From NCBI GenBank assembly GCA_900472605.1, contig UCJD01000033.1:62001-126000 (forward strand): 64,000 bases of DNA. Direction: 5' to 3'. A model generated the notes under the pieces. That model was not told the origin of the DNA. It was given only the letters and a program-made list of their open reading frames with translations, and did no database searches. This document shows, in pieces, positions 1-9,242 of the stretch (its first letter is position 1; each line of letters opens with the position of its first letter). The DNA comes from Hyphomicrobiales bacterium. GTDB taxonomy: Bacteria; Pseudomonadota; Alphaproteobacteria; Rhizobiales; Rhizobiaceae. Made by a program: the position numbers and the translations under genes.

Positions 1-1125
1 ATGGGCGCGCCAGCTGATATCGGCGAGCAGGCAGGCAGCCTGGCGATAACGGGCCTCCTCGGGCGTCTCCGAAATATCGAAGAACGGCATCATCCGGCCG
101 GTCCATTCCGAGAGCTCCCGGGCGTGTTCGGGCGAGCGGGCACGCAGGATCGCGAGCTCCCGGGCGGCTTCCAGCAGAGGGTCAGCGCGGCGTTCGCTTT
201 CGGAGAGAAGCGAGTAGAGATAGCCTTCACGCACACCCTGGCCGGAGAAGGAGATCACCGAGGGCTTCATGACGCTCAGCACTTCCTTCATCGCGACGGC
301 GCCATAAGGCAGCAGGGCACGGCGGAATTTCGATACCGCCATCCAGGCCGGATCCTTCGAATCCCTGGCGGCCTCGACCTGATCCAGAAACTGCATCATC
401 GCGTCGAACGATATCTCGTAACCCTGCATCATGTGCAGCGGATAGTCGGTCAGCTCCATGTGCAGCTTGGCGATGTTTCGCCAGGTGCCGCCGACGGCAT
501 AGAACGTCCGCCCCTCGCCCTTGGCCAGAAGCTTGGAGATGGTCTTCACATGCTTGCGGGCAAAGGTGCGTGCCTTTTCCATCGAGCCGGCGGCATATTC
601 CGACAGGCGCAGGCCGCCGAGCGGCAGCGTCACCCCCTGGCCGAGTTCCTTGCCCTTGATGTCGATGAGCTCGAGAGAGCCGCCGCCCAGGTCGCCGGCG
701 ATACCATCCGGCGTGTAGAAGCCGCTGACGATGCCGAGCGCAGAGAACTTGGCTTCTTCCTCGCCCGAGAGAACGCGCACCTTGCGCTGCAGGATCGTTT
801 CGGCGCGATGAATGAAATCCGGGCCGTTCGAGGCCTCGCGGGCCGCGGCCGTCGCCAGCACGTACATGGTGGCCGCGCGCGCCTGATCGGACAGCGCCTT
901 GAAGCGATGCAGAGCAGCCAAAGCACGTTCGACGCTGGCCTCGTCCATCTTGCCGGTGAGCGCTATGCCCTTACCGAGACCACACAGAACCTTTTCGTTG
1001 AAAAGGATCGTGGGCGATCTCGACAAGCCTTCATAGATGACCACACGGATCGAGTTCGACCCGATATCGACAACGGAGACCGGGGCAATCCCTGGAAGGC
1101 GCCCCTGGGCTTCTGATTCAACCAT
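1..1125 (-). CDS. ppx: Exopolyphosphatase, Ppx/GppA family (3' end outside window)
   Basis: It hydrolyses terminal phosphates from polyphosphate (or pppGpp) in the cytoplasm. The minus-strand frame is open from an ATG at 1125 to the window edge, giving 375 codons without a stop. Ppx/GppA landmarks are visible: DIGSNS (residues 20-25, phosphate 1 loop of the actin-like ATPase fold) and a GDLGGGSLEL phosphate 2 loop near residue 147. It starts 12 nt after the ppk stop, so the two genes of polyphosphate synthesis and breakdown are very probably co-transcribed. The C-terminal part lies beyond the window, so Ppx cannot be separated from GppA by length. Confidence 0.9.
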   Translation of the reverse strand, partial: MVESEAQGRLPGIAPVSVVDIGSNSIRVVIYEGLSRSPTILFNEKVLCGLGKGIALTGKMDEASVERALAALHRFKALSDQARAATMYVLATAAAREASNGPDFIHRAETILQRKVRVLSGEEEAKFSALGIVSGFYTPDGIAGDLGGGSLELIDIKGKELGQGVTLPLGGLRLSEYAAGSMEKARTFARKHVKTISKLLAKGEGRTFYAVGGTWRNIAKLHMELTDYPLHMMQGYEISFDAMMQFLDQVEAARDSKDPAWMAVSKFRRALLPYGAVAMKEVLSVMKPSVISFSGQGVREGYLYSLLSESERRADPLLEAARELAILRARSPEHARELSEWTGRMMPFFDISETPEEARYRQAACLLADISWRAH

Positions 1126-1137
1126 GCAGGTCCAGTT

Positions 1138-3342
1138 TTATCGTTTTGTGCGGCCGGAAAGAAGGCCGGCAATCAGCTTTGGCGCACTGGATTTCAACGC
1201 TTCACCACGGCCGGAAAGGCTGGGATTGGTCATGAAATACTGCTGCGCGTTGAACGGCTCCTCGCCCTTGCGCACCTCCATGCGCCTTGACGTCCCGTCG
1301 GCCAATATCTCGTAGCTCTGCTGATTGTCAATGAGATTGCCCAGCATGATCTGTGACAAAACCTGCTCATGCACGGTGGGATTGATAAGCGGCACCAGCG
1401 TTTCGACGCGCCGATCGAGGTTTCTCGGCATCATGTCGGCTGAGCCGATATAGACCAGCGCCTTGTCCGACGGCAGGCCGTGGCCGTTGCCGAAGCAGAA
1501 GATGCGGCTGTGCTCGAGGAAGCGGCCGACGATCGACTTGACGCGGATGTTTTCCGACAATCCCGCCACCTGCGGGCGCAGGCAGCAGATGCCGCGAATG
1601 ACCAGATCAATCTCGACGCCGGCGTGGCTGGCCGTGTAGAGCGCGTCGATGATTTCGGGATCGACGAGTGAGTTCATCTTCATCCAGATGGCAGCCGGCG
1701 CGCCGTTTTTCGCGTGCTTGATCTCCTCGTCGATGTGACGAAGGATGCGCGAGCGCAGCGTATAGGGCGATACGGCGAGCTTCATGCTCTCCTCCGGCTC
1801 GCCATAGCCGGTGATGAAGTTGAAGATATTGGCCATGTCGTGGGCAATCACGGGATTGCAGGTGAAGAACGACAGGTCGGTATAGATCTTCGCGGTGATC
1901 GGGTGATAGTTGCCGGTGCCGAGATGGCAGTAGCTGCGCAGCTTGCCCTCTTCGCGGCGTACGACCAGCGACATCTTCGAGTGGGTCTTCAATTCGATGA
2001 AACCGAAGACGACCTGTACGCCGGCGCGTTCGAGGTCGCGCGCCCAGCGAATGTTGGCCTCTTCGTCGAAACGCGCCTTCAGTTCCACCAGCGCGGTCAC
2101 CGACTTGCCGGATTCGGCCGCATCGATCAGCGCGCGAACGATCGGGCTGTCGTTGGAGGTGCGGTAGAGCGTCTGCTTTATCGCCAGAACGTCAGGATCG
2201 CGCGCAGCCTGGAGCAGAAACTGGACCACCACGTCGAAAGACTCGTAGGGGTGGTGAACCACCATGTCCTTTTCGCGGATGGCGGCGAAGCAATCGCCGG
2301 CGTGCTCGCGGACGCGTTCGGGAAATCGCGCGTTGTAGGAAGGGAAACGCAAGTCGTCGCGCGGCGCCTTGGTGATCTCGGACAGCGTGTTCAGCGCCAG
2401 CAAGCCCGGCAGAACGGCAACGCGGCTATCGGGCACGTTCGTCGCCTGCACCACGAACTGGCGCAGCGAAGCCGGCATTTCGGAATCGGTTTCGAGACGG
2501 ATCACCGAACCGCGACGGCGACGCTTCAGCGCGGTTTCGAAGAAGCGGACCAGATCTTCCGCTTCTTCCTCGACTTCAATATCGCTGTCTCGGATGATGC
2601 GGAACGTACCGGAGCCCTGCACCTCATAGCCCGGGTAGAGCCGGTAGATGAAGATGTTGGCGACGTCCTCGAGCGTGATGTAGCGGATCGTGTTGCCGTC
2701 ATCGGGCAGGCGCACGAAACGATCGAGCGCCGGCGGCAGGCGAAGAAGCGCCGTCATCGGCTCGCGGCCGTTCTTGCTCACCAACTGCAGGCCGATGGAG
2801 AAGCCGAGGTTCGGAATGAAGGGGAACGGGTGCGCCGGGTCGATCGACAACGGCGTCAGAACCGGGAAGATGGCCTGCTCGAATTCGGTGGCCAGCCAGT
2901 TGCGATCGGTTTCGCTGAGCGCGCCGGGGCGAACGATCAGGATGTCTTCCTTGGCGAGATACTGCTGCAGCACGGCGAGCGACGCCTGCTGCTCCATCTG
3001 CAGGTTGTCGATTTCCTGCAGGATGGATTCGAGCTGCTCGGCCGGCGTCTTGCCGTCTGGCGTGCGCACAACGATGTTCTGGCGCACCTGCCCTTCGAGG
3101 CCGGCAACGCGCACCATGAAGAATTCATCGAGATTGGCAGCCGAAATAGAGAGGAAGCGGACGCGCTCGAGCAGGGGATGCTCGGTGTTCAGCGTCTCCT
3201 CAAGAACGCGGCGGTTGAACTGCAGCCAGGAAAATTCGCGGTTGATGAAGCGCTCGGGGCTGGAGAGCAGTTCTTCAAGCGGAGGAACGTTCACCTTGGT
3301 TTCAGGAGCCGTTTCCTGGTTTCCCGCGACTGCACTGTCCAT
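1138..3342 (-). CDS. ppk: Polyphosphate kinase 1
   Basis: It reversibly polymerises the gamma phosphate of ATP into polyphosphate. The 734-residue length fits PPK1. The N-terminal region has the typical FINREFSWLQFN stretch (about residues 32-43). Two catalytic-region histidines are visible: His454 in HSKMS, and His473 just before LGTGNYH. They are 19 residues apart, the same spacing as E. coli His435/His454. The start at 3342 gives the expected N-terminus. It lies downstream of hdaA on the same strand, with a 66-nt gap, and directly upstream of ppx, so perM-hdaA-ppk-ppx reads as one transcription unit. Confidence 0.97.
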   Translation of the reverse strand: MDSAVAGNQETAPETKVNVPPLEELLSSPERFINREFSWLQFNRRVLEETLNTEHPLLERVRFLSISAANLDEFFMVRVAGLEGQVRQNIVVRTPDGKTPAEQLESILQEIDNLQMEQQASLAVLQQYLAKEDILIVRPGALSETDRNWLATEFEQAIFPVLTPLSIDPAHPFPFIPNLGFSIGLQLVSKNGREPMTALLRLPPALDRFVRLPDDGNTIRYITLEDVANIFIYRLYPGYEVQGSGTFRIIRDSDIEVEEEAEDLVRFFETALKRRRRGSVIRLETDSEMPASLRQFVVQATNVPDSRVAVLPGLLALNTLSEITKAPRDDLRFPSYNARFPERVREHAGDCFAAIREKDMVVHHPYESFDVVVQFLLQAARDPDVLAIKQTLYRTSNDSPIVRALIDAAESGKSVTALVELKARFDEEANIRWARDLERAGVQVVFGFIELKTHSKMSLVVRREEGKLRSYCHLGTGNYHPITAKIYTDLSFFTCNPVIAHDMANIFNFITGYGEPEESMKLAVSPYTLRSRILRHIDEEIKHAKNGAPAAIWMKMNSLVDPEIIDALYTASHAGVEIDLVIRGICCLRPQVAGLSENIRVKSIVGRFLEHSRIFCFGNGHGLPSDKALVYIGSADMMPRNLDRRVETLVPLINPTVHEQVLSQIMLGNLIDNQQSYEILADGTSRRMEVRKGEEPFNAQQYFMTNPSLSGRGEALKSSAPKLIAGLLSGRTKR

Positions 3343-3408
3343 CGTTTAATCGTCCCCTCATGATTGCGCCAAGCCGAATATATCAGTTTCACGACGGAAC
3401 TGTGACAG

Positions 3409-4122
3409 TCAATCAGCCGGATCGGAATTGCCCAATTCATTCAACACTTCAGCGGCAAGCGCTCTCGTGATCTTGGTGCCTCTTGAGAGCGCCAGCCGGT
3501 CCAGCCGCTCGACGATTGTCTGCGCGGCGTTCAGCGAGCGCTCCATCCTGACGACAATATAGAGCACCAGTTTGTCATCTATATAAAGCTGTCGATCGGC
3601 GAACAGCTTGACGATGACCTGTGAAAGCAGCTCCTCGTCCGGCTCTCCGATCTCGACCACGGTGGCAGCCTTCAGGCGCGAGCGCAGATCGGCCAATTCG
3701 ACGGGCCAGGACATCGGCCAGAGGCGCGATGTCATCAGCAGGCTGTGACCGTTTTCGCGCACGCTGTTAATGACATGGAACAGTTCGGTGTCGTCGAAGC
3801 CGAGGCGGTCTACATCTTCAAAGAGAACCGGACCGTTGGCCGCGTCCACTGCGGCGTCAGCGCCGGCCTTCGGATGGATCAGCTTGGCGCCGCTGTGATC
3901 CTTCCAGATATTGGCGAGATGCGACTTGCCCGATCCGACCGGGCCGGCAAGAATAACGACGGGCGACGGCCAGTTCGGCCAGGCATCGACGATCTCGACA
4001 GCCGCCGCCAGCCGCTCGGAGATCAGGAGATCGTCACGACCGGTCGCGGCATCATGAGAAAAGGCCAAAGGGAGCTGCTCCACGGGCTTGCGCCTTGAGT
4101 CAGCGTTTTTCACGTCAGTCAT
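3409..4122 (-). CDS. hdaA: HdaA, DnaA-related regulator of replication initiation
   Basis: Hda-type proteins act with the DNA-loaded sliding clamp to stimulate ATP hydrolysis by DnaA after initiation. The 237-residue protein carries a clamp-binding motif QLPLAF near its N-terminus (residues 16-21), a Walker A loop GPVGSGKS (60-67), and a FEDVDRLG stretch in the Walker B position. It lacks the C-terminal DNA-binding domain IV of DnaA, as expected for Hda. Its ATG overlaps the stop of the upstream membrane protein gene as ATGA, so translation is probably coupled. Confidence 0.88.
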   Translation of the reverse strand: MTDVKNADSRRKPVEQLPLAFSHDAATGRDDLLISERLAAAVEIVDAWPNWPSPVVILAGPVGSGKSHLANIWKDHSGAKLIHPKAGADAAVDAANGPVLFEDVDRLGFDDTELFHVINSVRENGHSLLMTSRLWPMSWPVELADLRSRLKAATVVEIGEPDEELLSQVIVKLFADRQLYIDDKLVLYIVVRMERSLNAAQTIVERLDRLALSRGTKITRALAAEVLNELGNSDPAD

Positions 4123-5240
4123 TTCGGGCCAGCTTTTGTCTTCCGTATCGGGGCGGCCTTCGCCTCGCCCGCGTACAGGTCGCTCTCAAGATATCGCGAA
4201 AGTGCAAAGCGAACAAGGACGCCGACGGCGGCTGCGGCCGGCACGGCGACCAGCAGACCGACGAAGCCGAACAAGGCACCGAACGCAAAGAGCGCGAACA
4301 TCAGCCAAACCGGGTGCAGGCCAACGCTATGGCCGACGAGCTTCGGCTGCAGGATATTGCCCTCAAGGAACTGACCGCTGAAGAAGACAGCGAGTACCGC
4401 GCCGACCCAGATGTAATCCGGCCAGAACTGGACGATCGCGACACCCACCGCCAGGATCAGGCCGACCATGGAGCCGACATAGGGGATGAAGCTGATCATG
4501 CCCGCGAACAGGCCGATCAACAGGCCGAAGTTCAGCCCGACCAGCGACAGGCCGACGGCATAATAGATGCCGAGGATGAGGCAGAGCGAGCCCTGCCCGC
4601 GAATGAAGCCGGCGATCGACTGGTCGATCTCGTGCATGATCTGGTGGACGTTCGCGACGTAATCGCGCGGGACATACTTGTCGATATTGGCGACCATGCG
4701 ATCCCAATCGAGCAGCATGTAGAAGGTGACCACTGGTGTCACGATCATCAGCGAGATCACGTTGACGACGGCGAGGCCGGAGCTCCAGACCTGGCTGAAC
4801 AGCCCGGTGAGCAGGCCGAAGCCCTGCGACAGGATCTCGGAGAAATTGTTCTTGATGGTGCCGAGCTGGTTCTTGATCCAATCCGGCAGCATCGAGTTCT
4901 GCTGCTTGGCAATGAATGTCTGCAGCTGGTCGATATAACCAGGCAGACGGCCGGCGAAATCGGCGAACTGGCTGGCGAGGATCGGGATCAGGATCATCAG
5001 CGCCAGCACGATCACGATGACGAAGGCGATCAGGATGACGATCGTCGCCATCAGGCGGCTGAGGCCAAGCCTTTCCAGCCGGTCGGCGACTGGATCGAGA
5101 AAGTAAGCGATCGCCATGCCGGCGAGGAACGGCAGCAGGATGGAGCTAAAGACCAGCAGGAAGGCGATAAAGAACGCCAGCACAATCAGCCAGAAGACGA
5201 CCTGGCGCTTCAGACCGGCGCCGCTAAACTGGTGTGGCAT
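4119..5240 (-). CDS. AI-2E/PerM family membrane transporter
   Basis: This is an integral inner-membrane protein of the PerM/YdgG (AI-2E transporter) family. Substrates in this family are varied and mostly unproven. The protein has N-terminal hydrophobic segments (FWLIVLAFFIAFLLVFSSILLP and following), a long soluble middle, and a C-terminal hydrophobic block containing the family-typical stretch FIPYVGSMVGL. Two adjacent ATGs lie at 5243 and 5240. A GGAG sits 6 nt before the second, so 5240 is preferred (373 aa). A longer frame to 5330 adds a non-hydrophobic, arginine-rich tail that I judge untranslated. The stop overlaps the hdaA start. Confidence 0.85.
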   Translation of the reverse strand: MPHQFSGAGLKRQVVFWLIVLAFFIAFLLVFSSILLPFLAGMAIAYFLDPVADRLERLGLSRLMATIVILIAFVIVIVLALMILIPILASQFADFAGRLPGYIDQLQTFIAKQQNSMLPDWIKNQLGTIKNNFSEILSQGFGLLTGLFSQVWSSGLAVVNVISLMIVTPVVTFYMLLDWDRMVANIDKYVPRDYVANVHQIMHEIDQSIAGFIRGQGSLCLILGIYYAVGLSLVGLNFGLLIGLFAGMISFIPYVGSMVGLILAVGVAIVQFWPDYIWVGAVLAVFFSGQFLEGNILQPKLVGHSVGLHPVWLMFALFAFGALFGFVGLLVAVPAAAAVGVLVRFALSRYLESDLYAGEAKAAPIRKTKAGPK

Positions 5241-5414
5241 CATGCTCTCCGCTGATCGAACGTCGGTATATGCCGCATCGCAGCGATGCGGCCTGCGAGC
5301 CACATAGGATGCAGCTACAAGAATGGTCAACCCCGCGGCACAAAATCCAGAATACGCCAGTCAAAAGAGCGGGAAATTGGGGCTTTTACCACGCAACGCC
5401 TTGCATAAACGCCC

Positions 5415-5443
5415 CTGTCATGCAATTGCGACCCGCATATAAC
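5415..5443 (+). promoter_or_regulatory. Candidate sigma-70 promoter for purM-purN
   Basis: A -35-like CTGTCA (5415-5420) and a -10 TATAAC (5438-5443) are separated by exactly 17 nt. A short GC hairpin (GCGGG/CCCGC around 5445-5460) follows in the leader, then a GGAG Shine-Dalgarno 6-7 nt before the purM ATG. The call rests on spacing and consensus only. Confidence 0.45.
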
Positions 5444-5485
5444 GCGGGGATTTTTCCCGCCCGAAGACAGCCATCGGAGAGCAGT

Positions 5486-6559
5486 ATGAGCCAGTCCGGA
5501 AAAAACGGTCTCACCTATAGCGATGCAGGCGTGGATATCGACGCTGGCAACCTTCTCGTCGAAAAGATCAAGCCCGCCGTACGCTCGACCCGACGCCCCG
5601 GCGCGGACGGCGAAATCGGCGGCTTCGGCGGCCTGTTCGATCTGAAGGCAGCAGGCTTCACCGATCCCGTTCTGGTGGCCGCCAATGACGGCGTCGGCAC
5701 CAAGCTGAAGATCGCGATCGATGCAGACTATCACGACACTGTCGGCATCGACCTCGTGGCCATGTGTGTCAACGATCTGGTGGTGCAGGGCGCGGAGCCG
5801 CTTTTCTTCCTCGACTATTTCGCCACCGGCAAGCTGGATCCCGACCAGGGTGCTGCTATCGTCGAAGGCATCGCCGCCGGCTGCCGTGACGCAGGCTGCG
5901 CGCTGATCGGCGGCGAGACCGCCGAGATGCCGGGCATGTACTCCTCCGGCGATTATGACCTCGCAGGCTTCGCTGTCGGCGCCGCCGAACGCGGCAAGCT
6001 GCTGCCGTCTGGCGATATCATGGAAGGCGACGTCATTCTCGGCCTCGCCTCGTCAGGCGTCCACTCCAACGGCTTCTCGCTGGTGCGCAAGATCGTCGGC
6101 ATTTCGGGCCTCGCCTGGGATGCGCCGGCACCGTTTGCAGACGGCAAGACGCTCGGCGAAGCCTTGCTGACGCCGACCCGCATCTATGTGAAGCAGCTGC
6201 TCAGCGTCATCCGCGAGACCGGCGCGATCAAGGCGCTGGCGCACATCACCGGCGGCGGTTTCCCTGAAAACATTCCGCGCGTGCTGCCGAAGCACCTCGC
6301 AGCCGAAATCGATCTTGCCGCCGTCAAGGTTCCGGCCGTATTCTCGTGGCTTTCCCAGACAGGCGGCGTGGAAGCAAACGAGATGCTCCGCACCTTCAAC
6401 TGCGGCATCGGCATGATTGCCGTCGTCTCACCCGAAAACGCAGAGACCGTCACCGCGGCGCTGGAAGCGCAGGGCGAAGGCGTCGTTCGGCTCGGCCGGA
6501 TGATCACGCGCGCCGAGGGCGCTCACGGCACGCTCTACAAGGGCACGCTCGCCATATGA
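5486..6559 (+). CDS. purM: Phosphoribosylformylglycinamidine cyclo-ligase (AIR synthetase)
   Basis: It converts FGAM plus ATP to aminoimidazole ribonucleotide, step five of purine synthesis. The ATG at 5486 has a GGAG 6-7 nt upstream and gives a 357-residue protein starting MSQSGKNGLTYSDAGVD, the usual PurM N-terminus. Family motifs include GGFGGLFD, a glycine-rich VAANDGVGTK and GGETAEMPGMY. A longer in-frame extension to 5234 would cross the promoter region and is rejected. The stop overlaps the purN start (ATGA). Confidence 0.97.
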   Translation: MSQSGKNGLTYSDAGVDIDAGNLLVEKIKPAVRSTRRPGADGEIGGFGGLFDLKAAGFTDPVLVAANDGVGTKLKIAIDADYHDTVGIDLVAMCVNDLVVQGAEPLFFLDYFATGKLDPDQGAAIVEGIAAGCRDAGCALIGGETAEMPGMYSSGDYDLAGFAVGAAERGKLLPSGDIMEGDVILGLASSGVHSNGFSLVRKIVGISGLAWDAPAPFADGKTLGEALLTPTRIYVKQLLSVIRETGAIKALAHITGGGFPENIPRVLPKHLAAEIDLAAVKVPAVFSWLSQTGGVEANEMLRTFNCGIGMIAVVSPENAETVTAALEAQGEGVVRLGRMITRAEGAHGTLYKGTLAI

Positions 6560-7212
6560 CCACGCCGCGCAAACGCGTCGTCGTCTTCATCTCCGGCGGC
6601 GGCTCCAACATGATGGCGCTGGTAGCGGCCGCCAAGGAAAAGGACTTCCCAGCCGAGATCGTCGGCGTGATTTCCGACAAGGCGGATGCCGGCGGGCTTG
6701 CCAAGGCTGCCGCAGAGGGCATCGCAACCTTCGCCTTCGTGCGCAAGGACTACGCCAGCAAGGAAGCGCACGAGCAGGCAATCTTCACCGCGCTCGACAC
6801 GCTGTCGCCCGACATTCTCTGCCTTGCCGGCTACATGCGGCTCCTGAGCGGCACGTTCATCCAGCGCTATGAGGGGAAGATGATCAACATCCACCCTTCC
6901 CTGTTGCCGCTCTTCCCCGGCCTGCACACGCACCAACGAGCAATCGACGCCGGCGTGCGGGTGGCGGGCTGCACCGTGCATTTCGTCACCGAGGGCATGG
7001 ACGAAGGTCCGATCATCGGCCAGGCGGCGGTGCCCGTTCTCTCTGGCGACACCGCCGATGCGCTGGCCGCACGCGTGCTGACCGTCGAGCACCGGATCTA
7101 TCCGCTGGCGCTCCGGCTGTTTGCCGAGGGCAAGGTGGCTATGAGGGATGGCAAGGCTGTGAGAGCGGTCGATGCCGCTGCCAACGCCACGGACACCATC
7201 ATCTCCGCCTGA
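6556..7212 (+). CDS. purN: Phosphoribosylglycinamide formyltransferase
   Basis: It transfers a formyl group from 10-formyl-THF to GAR in purine synthesis. The 218-residue protein has the N-terminal ISGGGSNM loop, the active-site stretch INIHPSLLPLFPG (Asn and His of the catalytic triad), and a downstream TEGMDEGPIIGQ holding the catalytic Asp. The start overlaps the purM stop, which indicates a translationally coupled purMN pair. No terminator is obvious before the next small gene. Confidence 0.96.
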   Translation: MTTPRKRVVVFISGGGSNMMALVAAAKEKDFPAEIVGVISDKADAGGLAKAAAEGIATFAFVRKDYASKEAHEQAIFTALDTLSPDILCLAGYMRLLSGTFIQRYEGKMINIHPSLLPLFPGLHTHQRAIDAGVRVAGCTVHFVTEGMDEGPIIGQAAVPVLSGDTADALAARVLTVEHRIYPLALRLFAEGKVAMRDGKAVRAVDAAANATDTIISA

Positions 7213-7272
7213 ACGGCGATTGACCGGCGGGCGCGTGCGGATCATCATGTGCGTGGGCCACGGAGCAACGCC

Positions 7273-7506
7273 ATGACGATCACCGTCAACATCGATGATG
7301 CAAGTCTTCACGAACTTCTTGCCAAAGTGGAAGCCGGCGAGGAAGTGGTTATCGTGCGCGATGGTGTGCCGGTGGCGAGGCTGGCTTCCGTCAGCAGCCC
7401 ACACACCGACGATGAACTGATTGAAACCATCCTTCGCGAGCGTGCCGGTCGCAAGCCGGCCACGCAGGCGGAAATCAGCGAATGGAAACAGATCGGGCGG
7501 CGCTGA
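7273..7506 (+). CDS. Phd/YefM-type antitoxin (locus 1)
   Basis: This 77-residue protein resembles Phd/YefM-fold antitoxins that pair with VapC-type PIN toxins. It has an N-terminal beta-strand (MTITVNID), the typical LHELLAKVEAGEEVVIVRDG core, and an acidic C-terminal tail ending in WKQIGRR. The ATG at 7273 has a GGAG 7 nt upstream; an upstream GTG at 7249 is less likely. Its stop overlaps the ATG of the broken toxin gene (TGATG). It resembles the antitoxin at 8976 in the core, and in a shared ERAGR stretch followed by an EW pair near the C-terminus, so the two loci look paralogous. Confidence 0.75.
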   Translation: MTITVNIDDASLHELLAKVEAGEEVVIVRDGVPVARLASVSSPHTDDELIETILRERAGRKPATQAEISEWKQIGRR

Positions 7507-7636
7507 TGACGCTGGTTATCGACGCATCGGTGCCGCCACGTGGTTCATTCCCGACGAAGCGACCGCAGCTACCGACGATATCCTAAGACGCGTGCACAAC
7601 GGAGGCGCCCATGTGCCGGACCTCCTCTGCTCGTGA
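7506..7636 (+). pseudogene. VapC-type PIN toxin remnant, frameshifted and 3'-truncated (locus 1)
   Basis: The reading frame from 7506 begins like VapC (MTLVIDASV), with the first catalytic Asp. After the GTG at 7530-7532 the expected AATWFIPDE continues only in the -1 frame, as if one G were deleted. That second frame then reads WFIPDEATAATDDILRR and stops at 7636 just after VPDL, where locus 2 continues for about 90 more residues. The missing part would hold the remaining acidic active-site residues. The phnM-like gene ends at 7650, so a deletion probably removed the rest. Confidence 0.8.
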
Positions 7637-7649
7637 TCGGAAGAGCCGC

Positions 7650-8813
7650 TTACGCCGCGATCGCGCGCGGCTGGTGCAGCGTGCCGTCGCTGTAGACGAA
7701 TCGGCCGCCGCGGAAGGTGGCGCGGATGCGGTGGATGTCGCCGGCTTCAATCACCACCAGATCGGCGCGCTGGCCTATGGCGATTTCACCGCGATCGAGA
7801 AGACCGGCGGAACGGGCGGCGTTCTTCGTGGCCATGGCGACGGCAACAGGCAGGCTGGTTGCCTCCGATATCTTGAAGATACCGGGCACGAAGGCGGCCG
7901 GGTGGTAATCGGCGGCGATGACGGAGAGGACACCGGCGCGGGCGGCATCGAGCGCGCTCAGATTGCCGGACATCGACTGGCCACGAAGCGCGTTCGGCGC
8001 GCCCATCAGCGTCCAGAGGCCACGGCGGCGCGCTTCCTCGGCGGCCGGCAGCGTCACCGGAAATTCGCTGATGGTGACGCCCATGTCGTGCATCTCAGCC
8101 ACCTTCTCAACGCTGTCGTCGTCATGCGAGGCCAGCGACAGCTTGTGGCGCAGCGAGAGGTCGACGATGTGGCGAAGCTTGGCTTCGATCTCGGGATTGT
8201 CGCGCATGGCGATGCGCTTGGCGACCATCTCGGCGGCCATCTCCTCCGATATGGAGCGGCGCTCGGCGATGCTCAGGATATAGCTCTGGATGTTGTTATA
8301 CTGGCCCTGCCCTGGCGTATGGTCAGTCAGCGAGACCATGTCGACATGGCCGGCGTCCAGCAGCTTTTCGAGCGCGGGCGCTGCGCCGATATTGGTGATC
8401 TCGTAGCGCGCGTGGACGCGGTGGTCGATGAGCAGGCTGTCCTTGAAGCGATTGACGCCTTCGATGACGGCGCAGGTGGTTTCCAGCGAGCGGACGTGGC
8501 CGTAGACGCTTTCGGTGGCAAAGGAAACGGCGGCATAGGCGGTCGTCACGCCATGGGCGGCGAGCTTCTTGTCGAGTTCGTGGATGCTGAAGCCGATCGG
8601 CATCATGGCGTTGGGACGCGGGGCAATCTCGCGCTCGATCATGTCGCCGTGGAGATCGACGAAGCCCGGCATCAAAAGCCGCCCCTCACCATCGATCGCC
8701 GCGTTGGCGACAACCTCCGGCCGGATCTCGGCGATGATACCATCCTCGATGCGGACCGAGCCGTGGTTCACGACCTCATCGGGCAGAACGATCGTGAAAT
8801 TGCTGAGCCACAT
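7650..8813 (-). CDS. phnM: PhnM-like alpha-D-ribose 1-methylphosphonate 5-triphosphate diphosphatase
   Basis: PhnM is an amidohydrolase-fold enzyme of the carbon-phosphorus lyase pathway that releases pyrophosphate from ribose methylphosphonate triphosphate. The 387-residue protein shows the metal-site motif PGFVDLHGDMIER near residue 50, LASHDDDS, and a C-terminal amidohydrolase strand (GQRADLVVIEAGD). No other phn gene is next to it. It stands alone between two broken toxin-antitoxin loci, so it is either a second phnM copy or a relative with a different substrate. The symbol reflects family assignment, not proof of the reaction. Confidence 0.8.
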   Translation of the reverse strand: MWLSNFTIVLPDEVVNHGSVRIEDGIIAEIRPEVVANAAIDGEGRLLMPGFVDLHGDMIEREIAPRPNAMMPIGFSIHELDKKLAAHGVTTAYAAVSFATESVYGHVRSLETTCAVIEGVNRFKDSLLIDHRVHARYEITNIGAAPALEKLLDAGHVDMVSLTDHTPGQGQYNNIQSYILSIAERRSISEEMAAEMVAKRIAMRDNPEIEAKLRHIVDLSLRHKLSLASHDDDSVEKVAEMHDMGVTISEFPVTLPAAEEARRRGLWTLMGAPNALRGQSMSGNLSALDAARAGVLSVIAADYHPAAFVPGIFKISEATSLPVAVAMATKNAARSAGLLDRGEIAIGQRADLVVIEAGDIHRIRATFRGGRFVYSDGTLHQPRAIAA

Positions 8814-8975
8814 CGGCTTTCTCCTCGCTGGTGCTGAATTATGACAAGCCGGAGCCGATAGCCCCGTTTTATGACATGCATGTGACCGGAAACAGCCCGG
8901 ACGGGTGATCGAGCCACCAATTGACCACGCGACTCATCAAGCATAGTTTCATGGCAGATGGAGGCTGTGCTCAAC

Positions 8976-9242
8976 ATGACGATAAAGGTGGAAGTCGCGG
9001 AAGCGGAAGCGCATTTGTCGGAATTGCTGGCAAAGGTTGCGAACGGCGAGGACGTCGAGATTTCCCGCAACGACGCTCCCGTCGCAAAGCTAACCAAGGC
9101 AGACAGCCGCAGCAAACGCGCCGAGGCGATCCGCATGATACGGCTGGAGCGCGCTGGTCGGCCCAAGACCACGGCAGATGAAATTCTTGAGTGGCGCCGC
9201 GAAGGCCAGCGCCGATGCCGTTCATCGTCGACGCGTCAGTAG
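8976..9242 (+). CDS. Phd/YefM-type antitoxin with read-through C-terminus (locus 2)
   Basis: The frame from ATG 8976 (GGAGG at 8960-8964) gives an antitoxin of the same type as 7273-7506: MTIKVEVAEAEAHLSELLAK, then the ERAGRPKTT region and EWRREGQR. Where locus 1 has CGC TGA TG (stop overlapping the toxin ATG), this locus has CGC CGA TG. The stop has therefore been lost by a T-to-C change, and the frame runs 14 codons further, to a TAG at 9240-9242 inside the toxin gene. The added tail (RCRSSSTRQ) has no family counterpart that I recognise. Confidence 0.7.
   Translation: MTIKVEVAEAEAHLSELLAKVANGEDVEISRNDAPVAKLTKADSRSKRAEAIRMIRLERAGRPKTTADEILEWRREGQRRCRSSSTRQ

Noticed and set aside
5234..5485. 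N-terminal extension of purM
   Set aside because: It would run through the promoter and leader hairpin, and it lacks any PurM homology; the GGAG before 5486 decides the start.
7506..7636. Programmed frameshift in VapC locus 1
   Set aside because: There is no slippery heptamer at the shift, and the product would still end about 90 residues short.
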